64,000 nucleotides of DNA. Origin: an uncultured Phascolarctobacterium sp. (GTDB lineage Bacteria; Bacillota; Negativicutes; Acidaminococcales; Acidaminococcaceae). Under the pieces are notes generated by a model. It saw only the letters and a program-made list of their open reading frames with translations, had not been told where the DNA came from and searched no databases. The stretch lies in the NCBI GenBank assembly GCA_900547415.1, contig URGS01000009.1, positions 1 to 64,000 on the forward strand. Reading direction: 5' to 3'. This document shows, piece by piece, positions 27,008 to 34,370 of this stretch (position 1 is the first letter of the stretch; each line of letters starts with the position of its first letter). The translations under genes were made by a program, and so were the position numbers.

Positions 27008-27847
27008 TTAATACAGCTTTTCCAAAACGCTGTCGTCAATTTTAAAGGTATGCTCAACAGCAGGGAATTGACGGCTCTTAACCTCTGCAATATATTCCTT
27101 TACTGCTGCAACAGTAATATCATGAACATTAGCGTACTTTTTAACAAATTTAGGGCAGAAGCCAGTAGATACGCCTAAAAGGTCGTTGCACACCAAAACC
27201 TGTCCATCGCAGCCATTGCCGGCTCCAATGCCGATGGTAGCCATAGTAGTCAGCTCCTTGGTAACTCTTTCTGCCAAAGCTGCAGGAACGCATTCCAGCA
27301 CGCAGGCAAAGGCACCAGCAGCCTCCAAGGCTTTAGCATCATCAATCATTTTTTGTGCAGCCTCAATATCCTTGCCCTGTACCTTAAATCCTCCCAACTG
27401 ATTTACAGATTGAGGAGTAAGACCAATATGAGCACAAACAGGAATACCTGCCTTTACAAGCTTTTCTACAAGAGGAGCAACCTCTGCGCCACCCTCCAGC
27501 TTAACAGCAGTACAGCCAGTTTCCTTCAAAAATCGTGCTGCATTATACATTGCATCAACCATGCTGGCCTGATAGCTCATAAAGGGCATATCACCTACAA
27601 CAAGAGCTGTGCTGTTGCCGCGCATAACAGCCTTAGTGTGATGAATCATTTCGTCCATTGTTACAGGAATGGTGGAATCATAGCCAAGCATAACATTGCC
27701 TACAGAATCTCCTACGAGAATCATTTCCACCCCTGCTTCATTGACATTACGGCTCATAGCTACGTCATAAGCAGTAATCATGGTAAAGGGTTCGCCCTTT
27801 TGCTTCATTTCCTTAATAGTTGCTACAGTAACCTTTTTAGCGGTCAT
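27008..27847 (-). CDS. panB: 3-methyl-2-oxobutanoate hydroxymethyltransferase
   Basis: Transfers a hydroxymethyl group from methylene-tetrahydrofolate to ketoisovalerate, giving ketopantoate. 279 residues of the TIM-barrel family: 'MITAYDVAMSRNVNEAG', the metal-binding 'VGDSVGNVMLGYDSTIPVTMDEM', 'KLEGGAE' and 'IGIGAGNGCDGQVLVCNDLLG'. The start overlaps the end of the upstream DUF2520 gene by 11 bp. Confidence 0.97.
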   Translation of the reverse strand: MTAKKVTVATIKEMKQKGEPFTMITAYDVAMSRNVNEAGVEMILVGDSVGNVMLGYDSTIPVTMDEMIHHTKAVMRGNSTALVVGDMPFMSYQASMVDAMYNAARFLKETGCTAVKLEGGAEVAPLVEKLVKAGIPVCAHIGLTPQSVNQLGGFKVQGKDIEAAQKMIDDAKALEAAGAFACVLECVPAALAERVTKELTTMATIGIGAGNGCDGQVLVCNDLLGVSTGFCPKFVKKYANVHDITVAAVKEYIAEVKSRQFPAVEHTFKIDDSVLEKLY

Positions 27848-28700
27848 TTTTTACCTCCGATTGACCTAGCAGCTCTTCTAATTGCTGCTTAGTTTCCCAG
27901 TCAATAGTGCCATTAGTCAAGGCCAGATGGACTGCTGCCATTCCAAGAGAACAATAGACATTGGTCAGCTCCTTAGGTATTACCTCCAGATGCTTAGACA
28001 CAGTTGCCCCATCGCCACGAGCAATGGGTCCCGTAAGTACAGCACCAGGATTTTTTGTTCCTAAAAGATTGGCTGCAGTACCTTTGAAAAGCGGCAGAAG
28101 TGCCTGCCAGGCAGCCTCATCACTGTCAGTCCAACGACTCATAAGCTTTTGGGCTAAAGCCTCTACAGTAACAGCATAATTGGAGCAGATGCAGGCTGCA
28201 GCGTGATAGGCCGCACGCTCAGCTGCAGGAACTCTAAAGCTCACGCCGCCGAATATCTGCACTAACTGCTCTGCTGCTGTCAGAGCAGCTGAATCGCCGT
28301 CAATAGCCATATATACACCCTTAAGGTCTGCTGCGCCGCCAGCAAAGCTTTGCAACGGATGAAGGCTACCCACAAACGCACCACAATCCTTTAAGCATGC
28401 CAACGGCTCCAGACCAAGGGACCCACTGCAGTGTAAAAAGATTTTCTTTTGCAGCGAAATATTTTCCTTTGCAATAGCTTGAGTAACTGTACCAATACTC
28501 CTATCTGGAACTGTTATTAAGATTACATCGTTAAGCTCAACTAATTTGTTATTATCACAGTAAGCAACAGCAAATTTTTCAGCCAGCTCCTTGCTATGCT
28601 CAGCAGAGGAACCTGTAATAGCGCCAAGCTGCCCTACAGCCTTTAAATATTCAGCTAAACAGCTGCCAACCTTGCCACCACCAATAATACCAACCTTCAT
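27837..28700 (-). CDS. DUF2520 Rossmann oxidoreductase, probable ketopantoate reductase
   Basis: 287 residues. An N-terminal NAD(P)-binding fold, 'MKVGIIGGGKVGSCLAEYLKA' (Gly-x-Gly-x-x-Gly at 7-12), is followed by a DUF2520-type helical domain (about 130-280) with 'SLHPLQSFAGG'. The open frame extends to 28799, but that part overlaps a terminator; the ATG at 28700 follows AGAAGGGAG, so I start there. It leads the panB-panC-panD operon, and no classical panE is seen. Non-orthologous ketopantoate reductases (PanG) are known, and this gene fits that missing step. Function is inferred from context and cofactor fold. Confidence 0.7.
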   Translation of the reverse strand: MKVGIIGGGKVGSCLAEYLKAVGQLGAITGSSAEHSKELAEKFAVAYCDNNKLVELNDVILITVPDRSIGTVTQAIAKENISLQKKIFLHCSGSLGLEPLACLKDCGAFVGSLHPLQSFAGGAADLKGVYMAIDGDSAALTAAEQLVQIFGGVSFRVPAAERAAYHAAACICSNYAVTVEALAQKLMSRWTDSDEAAWQALLPLFKGTAANLLGTKNPGAVLTGPIARGDGATVSKHLEVIPKELTNVYCSLGMAAVHLALTNGTIDWETKQQLEELLGQSEVKNDR

Positions 28701-28786
28701 GTCAGATTTTTCTCCCTTCTGACCTGTGGAGACGATACCTATGAAATTAGGACAGGAGGCTTTTATCTCAGAATCATTTCTGCAAA

Positions 28787-28954
28787 TAAAAAAGCGCACT
28801 CCAAGACGGAATGCGCATAGTTATCCTGTGTTTTGCGTCTTCGTCCCGGTCTAATAGATCCAAGCGATTATTGACTTGATTGTTAATTTTAGAAAATCAG
28901 CCGTTTTCGATACAACTCGCTCTAAAAACGATGCTGCTCGTAAGTAGATTTTCC
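28787..28954 (-). ncRNA. Structured pan operon leader or small RNA
   Basis: A transcript from the promoter at 28961-28989 would run about 168 nt to an intrinsic terminator (28787-28816: GCGCATTCC-GTCTT-GGAGTGCGC then TTTTTT on the minus strand). Inside are a hairpin with GAAAATC/GATTTTC outer and CGTTTT/AAAACG inner stems, a CAAG/CTTG hairpin, and GGATCT-ATT-AGACC with a bulged A. The six bases AAGACG (28836-28841) could pair with CGTCTT in the terminator loop. The remaining 86 nt to the first pan gene carries a second hairpin. I recognise no known riboswitch family for certain; a pan-motif relative, an attenuator or a stand-alone RNA are all possible. Confidence 0.6.
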
Positions 28955-28960
28955 GCTAAC

Positions 28961-28989
28961 ATAATAGCATATCAATCCCCTTTTGACAA
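28961..28989 (-). promoter_or_regulatory. pan leader promoter
   Basis: Minus strand TTGTCA (28984-28989), 17-nt spacer, TATTAT (28961-28966). Confidence 0.78.
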
Positions 28990-29053
28990 GTAAATTTACT
29001 CTTCTCCTTCAGTTTCTTTTTTGTATAAATGGTTAACCTTTATTTTTACAAGG

Positions 29054-29097
29054 TTGACATCACTTAGTTAACGCAGTATACTATCATTGTTAACTAA
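29054..29097 (+). promoter_or_regulatory. bioY-bioD-bioA promoter with BirA operator
   Basis: TTGACA (29054-29059), 17-nt spacer, TATACT (29077-29082). The perfect inverted repeat TTAGTTAAC (29064-29072) / GTTAACTAA (29089-29097), 16 nt apart, straddles the -10. Layout and half-site match biotin-dependent BirA operators in Firmicutes. Bound biotinyl-AMP-BirA would occlude polymerase, so the operon should be off when biotin is plentiful. Confidence 0.88.
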
Positions 29098-29117
29098 TAT
29101 TTGAGGAGTGGTTTACC

Positions 29118-29678
29118 ATGTTAGATACTACTGTTTCCCGTTCACAGCAAAAAACTCGCAATCTAGTCTTTATGGCCTTTTTCACCGCCCTAATTGCTAT
29201 TGGCGCCTTCATCAAGGTTCCTATTCCTGTTTTGCCCTTTACTCTGCAGCTCTTGTTCACTACTATGGCTGGTCTGCTGCTGGGACCTGCTCTTGGCAGC
29301 GCCGCAGTCTGGACCTATATTGCCCTTGGTCTTATTGGTCTGCCCATCTTTACTATGGGCGGAGGCCCTGGTTACATCTTTCAGCCTACCTTTGGCTATC
29401 TCATAGGCTTTGCTTTAGGAGCACGCATTACTGGTATCCTTTCTAAGGGCGAACCAACTATGAAAAAGCTTCTTGCAGCCAACTTTGCAGGTCTCATGGT
29501 CGTATATCTCTGCGGTATGGTTTACTACTATATTATAGGTAATTTTGTTATTAATCAGCCAATTGCACTGTGGCCTCTTTTTCTATACTGCTTTATTTTA
29601 GCAGTTCCTGGTGACATTGCTCTCTGCATTGGTGCTGCATTTTTAGGCAAAAAGCTTATTCCTTTATTAAGAAAATAA
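29118..29678 (+). CDS. bioY: Biotin transporter BioY
   Basis: Substrate-binding membrane (S) component for biotin uptake, alone or with an ECF ATPase module. 186 residues with six hydrophobic segments; 'LVFMAFFTALIAIGAFIKVPIPVLPFTLQLLFTTMAGLLLGP' and 'GGPGYIFQPTFGYLIGF' are the family signatures. ATG after GAGGAG. First gene of the BirA-controlled operon; no ECF energy-coupling genes are in the window. Confidence 0.95.
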   Translation: MLDTTVSRSQQKTRNLVFMAFFTALIAIGAFIKVPIPVLPFTLQLLFTTMAGLLLGPALGSAAVWTYIALGLIGLPIFTMGGGPGYIFQPTFGYLIGFALGARITGILSKGEPTMKKLLAANFAGLMVVYLCGMVYYYIIGNFVINQPIALWPLFLYCFILAVPGDIALCIGAAFLGKKLIPLLRK

Positions 29679-29695
29679 AATAGAAGGTGATTAAT

Positions 29696-30376
29696 ATGAG
29701 TCAAGGAATTTTTATTACTGCCACAGGTACTGATATTGGAAAAACCTATGTAACAGGTCTTATCGTAAAATGTCTCCGTAAAGCTGGTCTGAACGCTGGT
29801 TACTACAAAGCAGCACTCAGCGGTGCTGAAATCAGAAACGGTGAAATGATTCCAGGTGATGCAGAATTCGTTGCTAAAACAGCAGGAATTCCTGCAAAGC
29901 CAGCAGACCTTGTTTCCTACATTTACAAAGAAGCTGTTTCTCCCCATTTAGCAGCTCTCCGCGAAGGCAGTCCTGTAGAAATGGATAAAATAAGGGCTGA
30001 TTACCAGGCTTCCTTAGAAAAATACGACTACGTAACTATGGAAGGCAGCGGTGGCATTATTTGCCCCATTCGTTGGGACGAAAAGCATCTACTGCTGGAG
30101 GATATTATTAAGGAGCTAGGTTTGGGAACATTCGTTATTTCTACCGCCGCTCTTGGCTCCATCAACGCCTGCGTCCTAACGACCTATTATCTGCAGCAGC
30201 ATAATATTCCTGTCCGCGGTATCATACTCAATAACTACGATGCAGATGATTTTATGCAGCAGGATAATAAAAAAATGATAGAGGAGCTTAGCGATGTGCC
30301 TGTTATAGCCTGCGTAACTCCCAACAGCACTGAGCTTGATATTGACCCTGAATTTTTAGCATCTTTATATAAATAA
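29696..30376 (+). CDS. bioD: Dethiobiotin synthetase
   Basis: Closes the ureido ring of dethiobiotin from DAPA, CO2 and ATP. 226 residues. P-loop 'TGTDIGKTYVTG' (about 8-19), 'YYKAALSG', and 'EGSGGIICPI' near 115. The ATG at 29696 follows AGAAGGTG; the longer frame begins at a GTG inside that site. 17 bp after bioY. Confidence 0.95.
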   Translation: MSQGIFITATGTDIGKTYVTGLIVKCLRKAGLNAGYYKAALSGAEIRNGEMIPGDAEFVAKTAGIPAKPADLVSYIYKEAVSPHLAALREGSPVEMDKIRADYQASLEKYDYVTMEGSGGIICPIRWDEKHLLLEDIIKELGLGTFVISTAALGSINACVLTTYYLQQHNIPVRGIILNNYDADDFMQQDNKKMIEELSDVPVIACVTPNSTELDIDPEFLASLYK

Positions 30377-30402
30377 GTTACTCCCTGAAAGGAATGAATA
30401 AG

Positions 30403-31755
30403 ATGAACAATATGGAAGATTTAGCCAAACGCGACCTAGCACACATTTGGCATCCCTGCTCCCAAATGAAGGATTATGAAACACTGCGTCCCATCGTGGT
30501 TGACCACGCCAAAGGCTCCTATCTCTACGCAGCTGATGGAAAGGAATATCTTGACATTATCAGCAGCTGGTGGTGCAACCTTTTAGGTCACTGCAACCCC
30601 AAAATCAACGCCGCTGTTAAAGAACAGCTGGATAAATTAGAGCATGTTATTTTTGTCAACTTTACCCACGAGCCTGCTATTAAGCTGGCCGAGGAACTAA
30701 CAAAGGTTGTTCCCAAGGGACTGAACAAGTTTAATTTTGCTGATAACGGCTCTTCCTCTGTGGAATGTGCACTGAAAATTGCCTTTCAGTACATGCTCCA
30801 GACAGGACATCCGGAAAAGCAGCGCTTTATGTGTCTCAGCGAAGGCTATCATGGTGAAACCATCGGCGCCCTATCCGTTGGCAGTATGGATTTATTCGCC
30901 CAAATGTACAAGCCCATGATGATGAACAATATTCATGTTGAAGCTCCGGACTGTTATCGCTGTCCCTTCAAAAAGAATCGCGAAACCTGCCAATGTGAAT
31001 GCTTTAAGCACGCCGAAGAAGCCTTTGCCAAGCACGCTCACGAAACTGCTGCCATCATTGTAGAGCCTATTGTTCAAGGCTGCGCTGGCATGCGTATTTA
31101 TCCGCCCCTGTACCTGCAAAAGCTGCGCAATCTGTGTGATGAGTACGGCGTACTTTTGATTGCCGACGAAATCGCTACTGGCTTTGGCCGCACAGGTAAA
31201 ATGTTCGCCTGCGACCACGCTGGTATTACTCCTGATATTATGTGCATCAGTAAGGCGCTTACTGGTGGTTATATGCCTATGGCTATTGTCTGCACTACTG
31301 ATAAAATTTACGATGCCTTTTATGATGACTACAACAAGGGCAAGGCCTTTATGCACAGTCACACCTACAGTGGTAATCCCTTGGCCTGCAGCTGCGGTCT
31401 AGCGGTACTCAAGATTATGAAAGAGGAAAAAATCCTCGATAAAGCAGCTGTTAAAGCCAAATACTTTAACGAAGAATTGGTTAAAGCCTTCGGCGACCAC
31501 AAAAACATTGGCGAAATCCGTCATATTGGCCTCATAAACGCGATGGAGCTGGTCACAGACAAGGAAGCTAAAACAGGCTTTGACAGCAAGCTCCGAATAG
31601 GCTACGAAATCTATAAAAAAGCTCTTACCCATTGCCTGCTGCTCCGCCCCTTAGGCAATGTCATTTACTTTAATCCGCCATTGAATATTGAAGACGCTGA
31701 TTTAGACAAGGCTGTAGCTTTGGCTAAACAATCCATTGATGAGGTTTTAAAATAA
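30403..31755 (+). CDS. bioA: Adenosylmethionine-8-amino-7-oxononanoate transaminase
   Basis: PLP enzyme that converts KAPA to DAPA using SAM as amino donor. 450 residues. 'DLAHIWHPCSQMKDYE' opens the protein; 'DNGSSSVECALK', 'IVEPIVQGCAGM' and the PLP-lysine segment 'CISKALTGGYMPMA' are intact. A short Cys-rich insert, 'CYRCPFKKNRETCQCECFKH' (about 190-210), is unusual for BioA and might bind metal. GAAAGG sits 9-10 nt before the ATG at 30403, so it is preferred to 30394. No bioB, bioF or bioC/H genes lie here. Confidence 0.95.
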   Translation: MNNMEDLAKRDLAHIWHPCSQMKDYETLRPIVVDHAKGSYLYAADGKEYLDIISSWWCNLLGHCNPKINAAVKEQLDKLEHVIFVNFTHEPAIKLAEELTKVVPKGLNKFNFADNGSSSVECALKIAFQYMLQTGHPEKQRFMCLSEGYHGETIGALSVGSMDLFAQMYKPMMMNNIHVEAPDCYRCPFKKNRETCQCECFKHAEEAFAKHAHETAAIIVEPIVQGCAGMRIYPPLYLQKLRNLCDEYGVLLIADEIATGFGRTGKMFACDHAGITPDIMCISKALTGGYMPMAIVCTTDKIYDAFYDDYNKGKAFMHSHTYSGNPLACSCGLAVLKIMKEEKILDKAAVKAKYFNEELVKAFGDHKNIGEIRHIGLINAMELVTDKEAKTGFDSKLRIGYEIYKKALTHCLLLRPLGNVIYFNPPLNIEDADLDKAVALAKQSIDEVLK

Positions 31756-31782
31756 AATATCTGTTATAAAAATTTCCCTACC

Positions 31783-31818
31783 AAGGACTGCTGCAGTAAA
31801 AACAGCAGTCCTTTTTAT
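31783..31818 (+). terminator. Terminator of the bio operon
   Basis: AAGGACTGCTG / CAGCAGTCCTT around CAGTAAAAA-type loop, followed by TTTATT. Confidence 0.92.
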
Positions 31819-31867
31819 TATGCTGAGATACTTTTTTAACAAGAAAAATCCTGCTTTTTTTGCCTTC

Positions 31868-31895
31868 CCCACCCAAAAACTGCCATTAGGGTGGG
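31868..31895. promoter_or_regulatory. Dyad element 1 upstream of LuxR-type gene
   Basis: CCCACCC-14-GGGTGGG. The A-rich left spacer (AAAAA) recurs in elements 2 and 3, suggesting binding sites for one protein. Confidence 0.55.
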
Positions 31896-31923
31896 AAATT
31901 GCCTAAAAAATTCTGAAAATCGC

Positions 31924-31976
31924 TACCCCAAAATAACCCTTAGAGTGGGTACAAAATATCCCCTATGATACATAAT
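31924..31976 (+). promoter_or_regulatory. Dyad element 2 and probable LuxR-type gene promoter
   Basis: TACCC (31924-31928) and GGGTA (31947-31951) flank CAAAATAACCC. Aligned without gaps to element 1, 22 of 30 positions agree. A CATAAT (31971-31976) lies 19 nt past the dyad, so the dyad covers the -35 place, as activators of the LuxR group do. No good -35 hexamer is present. Confidence 0.5.
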
Positions 31977-31986
31977 GAAACTGTAA

Positions 31987-32472
31987 ATGAGGAGGAACGC
32001 AGCGCTGCTCAGCAATCCTACCAAAAGGCAGAACAAACAGACTATTCATCAGCAGCAAATGCAGCTACAGTCAAGCTATGACCAGCTGCAAGCACAAATG
32101 CAGGCTCAGCTATCTGAACTAGAGGAGAAGCTGAAAAATATTAACGAGCAAAAAGAAGCTGCTCTTAGCCATTACAACGAAGCTAAATCAGCCTTGGAAA
32201 ACATTTCTGATGAAAAACTACTAGCCTCTAATCGGGATGGCTTTCAGTTTTATTTGGACAATCTTCATCTGCTGACTAAAAAAGAAAAAGATATACTTTG
32301 GCTTTATCCTAGCGATATGAGCTTTAAGGAAATGGCTCAGCAGCTTGGCATTACTGAAAATACACTTAAATACCATAACAAAAACATTTATAGTAAGCTA
32401 GGTCTCAAATCTCGTAAGGAAGCTGTACAGTTTATCCGCTTAGAGAAAAAATACCATAATCCTGAAACCTAG
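31987..32472 (+). CDS. Orphan coiled-coil LuxR-type regulator
   Basis: 161 residues. A Gln/Glu-rich coiled coil (about 18-75, 'QQQMQLQSSYDQLQAQMQAQLSELEEKL...') is joined to a C-terminal LuxR/GerE helix-turn-helix (about 95-155: 'LLTKKEKDILWLYPSDMSFKEMAQQLGITENTLKYHNKNIYSKLGLKSRKEAV'). No sensor domain. The start is uncertain: the ATG at 31987 has no site ahead of it and would be almost leaderless, while GGAGG at 31991 points to an in-frame CTG at 32005. A second frame opens with ATG 31965 and has 38 codons, so a frameshift near 32040 cannot be excluded. The three dyads around it suggest autoregulation. Confidence 0.72.
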   Translation: MRRNAALLSNPTKRQNKQTIHQQQMQLQSSYDQLQAQMQAQLSELEEKLKNINEQKEAALSHYNEAKSALENISDEKLLASNRDGFQFYLDNLHLLTKKEKDILWLYPSDMSFKEMAQQLGITENTLKYHNKNIYSKLGLKSRKEAVQFIRLEKKYHNPET

Positions 32473-32517
32473 ACAATATTGAATTATTTCCTGGGAAATG
32501 ATTATTTGTCACTATTT

Positions 32518-32571
32518 CCCACCCAAAATGATCATATGTGTGGGGTAATCTGCTCCAGTATAGGCTATAAT
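32518..32571 (+). promoter_or_regulatory. Dyad element 3 and small-RNA promoter
   Basis: CCCACCCAAAA (32518-32528) and GTGTGGGGTA (32538-32547) form the third dyad. A TATAAT (32566-32571) starts 18 nt past it, the same spacing as at the regulator's own promoter. No gene follows on this strand, which implies a non-coding transcript. Confidence 0.5.
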
Positions 32572-32577
32572 GTATAC

Positions 32578-32698
32578 AACAAAACCACAATCTCATCTCT
32601 TTCACAACTGAAGCTGTACAAGGCACAGCTTCAACAAACCAACCTTTTCTTCAAGAGCCGGCTTGTACCGTTAATGGTCAGGCCGGTTTCTTGCTTTG
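32578..32698 (+). ncRNA. Candidate small RNA downstream of the LuxR-type gene
   Basis: From the TATAAT at 32566, a transcript of about 120 nt would carry hairpin GAAGCTGT-ACAAGGC-ACAGCTTC (32610-32632), a single-stranded AACAAACCAACCTTTTC region, and a terminator-like hairpin (CCGGCTTGTACC / GGTCAGGCCGG) with a T-rich tail. This hairpin, free CAACC-type stretch and terminator is the usual layout of base-pairing small RNAs. The C-rich free stretch could pair with G-rich ribosome-binding sites. No convincing coding frame is present. Confidence 0.5.
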
Positions 32699-32712
32699 AA
32701 AATTTTACAAAT

Positions 32713-32761
32713 AAAACGGCCTTTAAAAATAGCATCAGACTAATTTTAAAGACCGTTTTTC
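32713..32761. terminator. Bidirectional terminator before rhodanese gene
   Basis: AAACGG(C/T)CTTTAAAA and TTTTAAAGACCGTTT with T runs at either end; it closes the rhodanese transcript on the minus strand and read-through from the left. Confidence 0.8.
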
Positions 32762-32791
32762 CAACATATAAAGCTTTTAAAGCAATACTTA

Positions 32792-33166
32792 TTACTTCTC
32801 TACTTGTCCCTGCCAACGGTTCATTCCACCAAAGTCCTTAACATTGGTATATTCTAAAGCTTCCAGGCTGTCCTTAGCAATAGCACTGCGGCGTCCGCTG
32901 CGGCAGTAGATAATGATTTCCTTTTCTTTTTCTGGCAGCAGCTGCGCAGCCTTTTGGTCTATTTCATCATAAGGCAGCAGCAACGCTCCAGGAATATGTC
33001 CATTATTGAATTCCTCCTGAGTACGCACATCCAACAGCACAATCGGAGCCTTGTCAGTAAGCTTCTGCTGCAGCTTCTCATAGCTTACTAAGCCTTTACT
33101 ATCTCCACGACTCATAAAGCTCATAGCAAGACCAATAACAACTAACACCATCACTACATATTTCAT
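32792..33166 (-). CDS. Membrane-anchored single-domain rhodanese
   Basis: 124 residues. An N-terminal hydrophobic segment (MKYVVMVLVVIGLAMSFMS) exports or anchors it, then one rhodanese domain with 'IVLLDVRTQEEFNNGHIPGALLLPYDEI' and the active-site loop CRSGRR carrying the persulfide cysteine. The ATG at 33166 follows GGAGGTAAGA. The partner of such proteins is seldom known; sulfur transfer or thiol chemistry at the membrane is likely. Confidence 0.9.
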   Translation of the reverse strand: MKYVVMVLVVIGLAMSFMSRGDSKGLVSYEKLQQKLTDKAPIVLLDVRTQEEFNNGHIPGALLLPYDEIDQKAAQLLPEKEKEIIIYCRSGRRSAIAKDSLEALEYTNVKDFGGMNRWQGQVEK

Positions 33167-33399
33167 ATTCTTACCTCCAAATGCAAAATAATACTTTGAC
33201 GTCATATCATAAGCCAGACCAGGTATGCTCCAGTCCTGTATTGTGACTAGGCATCATTAGTTCATTCTTTTATTTTATTATACAGCTAAGAACATTATCT
33301 GTCTGTAACTCAATCACCAAGCCTAGACTTTATGATTTGTAAGAGCTGAAATTCTTGAACCATACAGCCTTACTTAATAACCCATGATAGCTACACATA
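33167..33399. other. Gap holding the rhodanese promoter region
   Basis: Minus strand TATAAT at 33273-33278 with a poor -35 is the only promoter candidate. The rest is AT-rich with no open frame, RNA fold or repeat that I can support. Confidence 0.4.
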
Positions 33400-33452
33400 A
33401 AAGAAACCCCCAGAGCTAGACGTGTTTCAGCTCACGTCCTGCCTAGGGGGCT
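33400..33452 (-). terminator. Terminator of the liv operon tail
   Basis: Minus strand CCCCCTAG...CTCTGGGGG with nested GACGTG/CACGTC stem, followed by TTTCTTTT. It lies just past the DUF951 gene. Confidence 0.8.
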
Positions 33453-33479
33453 AAGGAAAGCGATATTATTATGTTTGTT

Positions 33480-33692
33480 TTATTCTTCAGTTAACTCTGC
33501 CCTTTTTACTACAGCCTTGCAGGCCTTCATAAACTTTACACGGGGCAGCATTACAAAGTGACCGCAGCCACAGCATTTCATACCAAAATCCATGCCTGTA
33601 CGTGTAATCTCCCATTCACAGCTGCCACAAGGATGAGCCTTTTTCATGCGTACAACATCTCCAACATGGATAACCTCATTAGGCTGAATCAT
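33480..33692 (-). CDS. DUF951 small zinc-binding protein
   Basis: 70 residues. 'MKKAHPCGSCEWEITRTGMDFGMKCCGCGHFVMLPR' matches the DUF951 family, with Cys pairs CGSC and CCGC that probably hold a zinc. Widespread in Firmicutes, function unknown. It overlaps the CBS-ACT gene by 4 bp, so it is translated with it. Confidence 0.88.
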   Translation of the reverse strand: MIQPNEVIHVGDVVRMKKAHPCGSCEWEITRTGMDFGMKCCGCGHFVMLPRVKFMKACKAVVKRAELTEE

Positions 33693-34354
33693 TTATTAAT
33701 ACCTTCAAATGTCATAATGTCAGCAACTTCGTAGCCAGCTTCACGAATTTGTTCAATGATACCCATACCACATTCGGATAAATCTGCACGAATAATTACT
33801 TCATAAGCGCCAGTTTCAGAATCCTGTCTGGAAGCAATTGAGATAATATTAATATCATTATCCTTGAACAGCTTAGAAATTTCAGCTACAACGCCTACCT
33901 TATCCTTTACATCAATAGTAATACGGGTAGAGGTACGGTTCATGCCCATAATTTCTACGAATGCACGGAACAAATCGCTCTTGGAGATAATGCCACATAA
34001 CTTATTTTCTGCATCAACAACTGGCAGTGCATTATAGTTTGTTTTGTACATTCTATAAGCAATGAACTCAATAGTATCATCTTCGCTGACGCTTACCACA
34101 TTGTGACTCATAATATCACGAACTTTTAAACGTCCCAGCAGATAGTTAGCTTCGTAGCGGGACAGGGTGCTGCCTTCGCTAGGAGATGCTCTGCCTATAT
34201 CATCAATGGTAATTATACCGCGTACTCTCTTAATGTCGTCAACAACAGGAATGCTCAGCAAATTTTTGCCGCGCATCAGCTCTCTTGCTTCCAGCATGGA
34301 TTGATCTTCGCGGACGGTAACAACGTCTACAGTCATAAAATCCTTAACTAACAT
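33689..34354 (-). CDS. CBS-pair and ACT-domain protein (AcuB-like)
   Basis: 221 residues. Two CBS motifs (about 1-60 'MTVDVVTVREDQSMLEARELM' and 75-135 'MSHNVVSVSEDDTIEFIAYRMYKTNYNALPVVD') make a nucleotide-binding Bateman module; an ACT domain (about 145-220, 'ITIDVKDKVGVVAEISKLFKDNDINIISI') usually binds amino acids. This pairing fits a sensor of energy charge plus amino-acid level. Placement directly after the liv transport genes (17 bp) suggests it responds to branched-chain amino acids. Target is unknown. Confidence 0.85.
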   Translation of the reverse strand: MLVKDFMTVDVVTVREDQSMLEARELMRGKNLLSIPVVDDIKRVRGIITIDDIGRASPSEGSTLSRYEANYLLGRLKVRDIMSHNVVSVSEDDTIEFIAYRMYKTNYNALPVVDAENKLCGIISKSDLFRAFVEIMGMNRTSTRITIDVKDKVGVVAEISKLFKDNDINIISIASRQDSETGAYEVIIRADLSECGMGIIEQIREAGYEVADIMTFEGINK

Positions 34355-34370
34355 AAAGCGACCTCCTTAA

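Noticed and set aside
28787..28954. T-box or THF riboswitch
   Set aside because: No T-box AGGGTGG-type antiterminator sequence and no THF core were seen in the leader.
32479..32841. 120-codon plus-strand frame after the LuxR-type gene
   Set aside because: It spans a promoter, two hairpins and the end of the rhodanese gene, with no ribosome-binding site; the small-RNA reading fits better.
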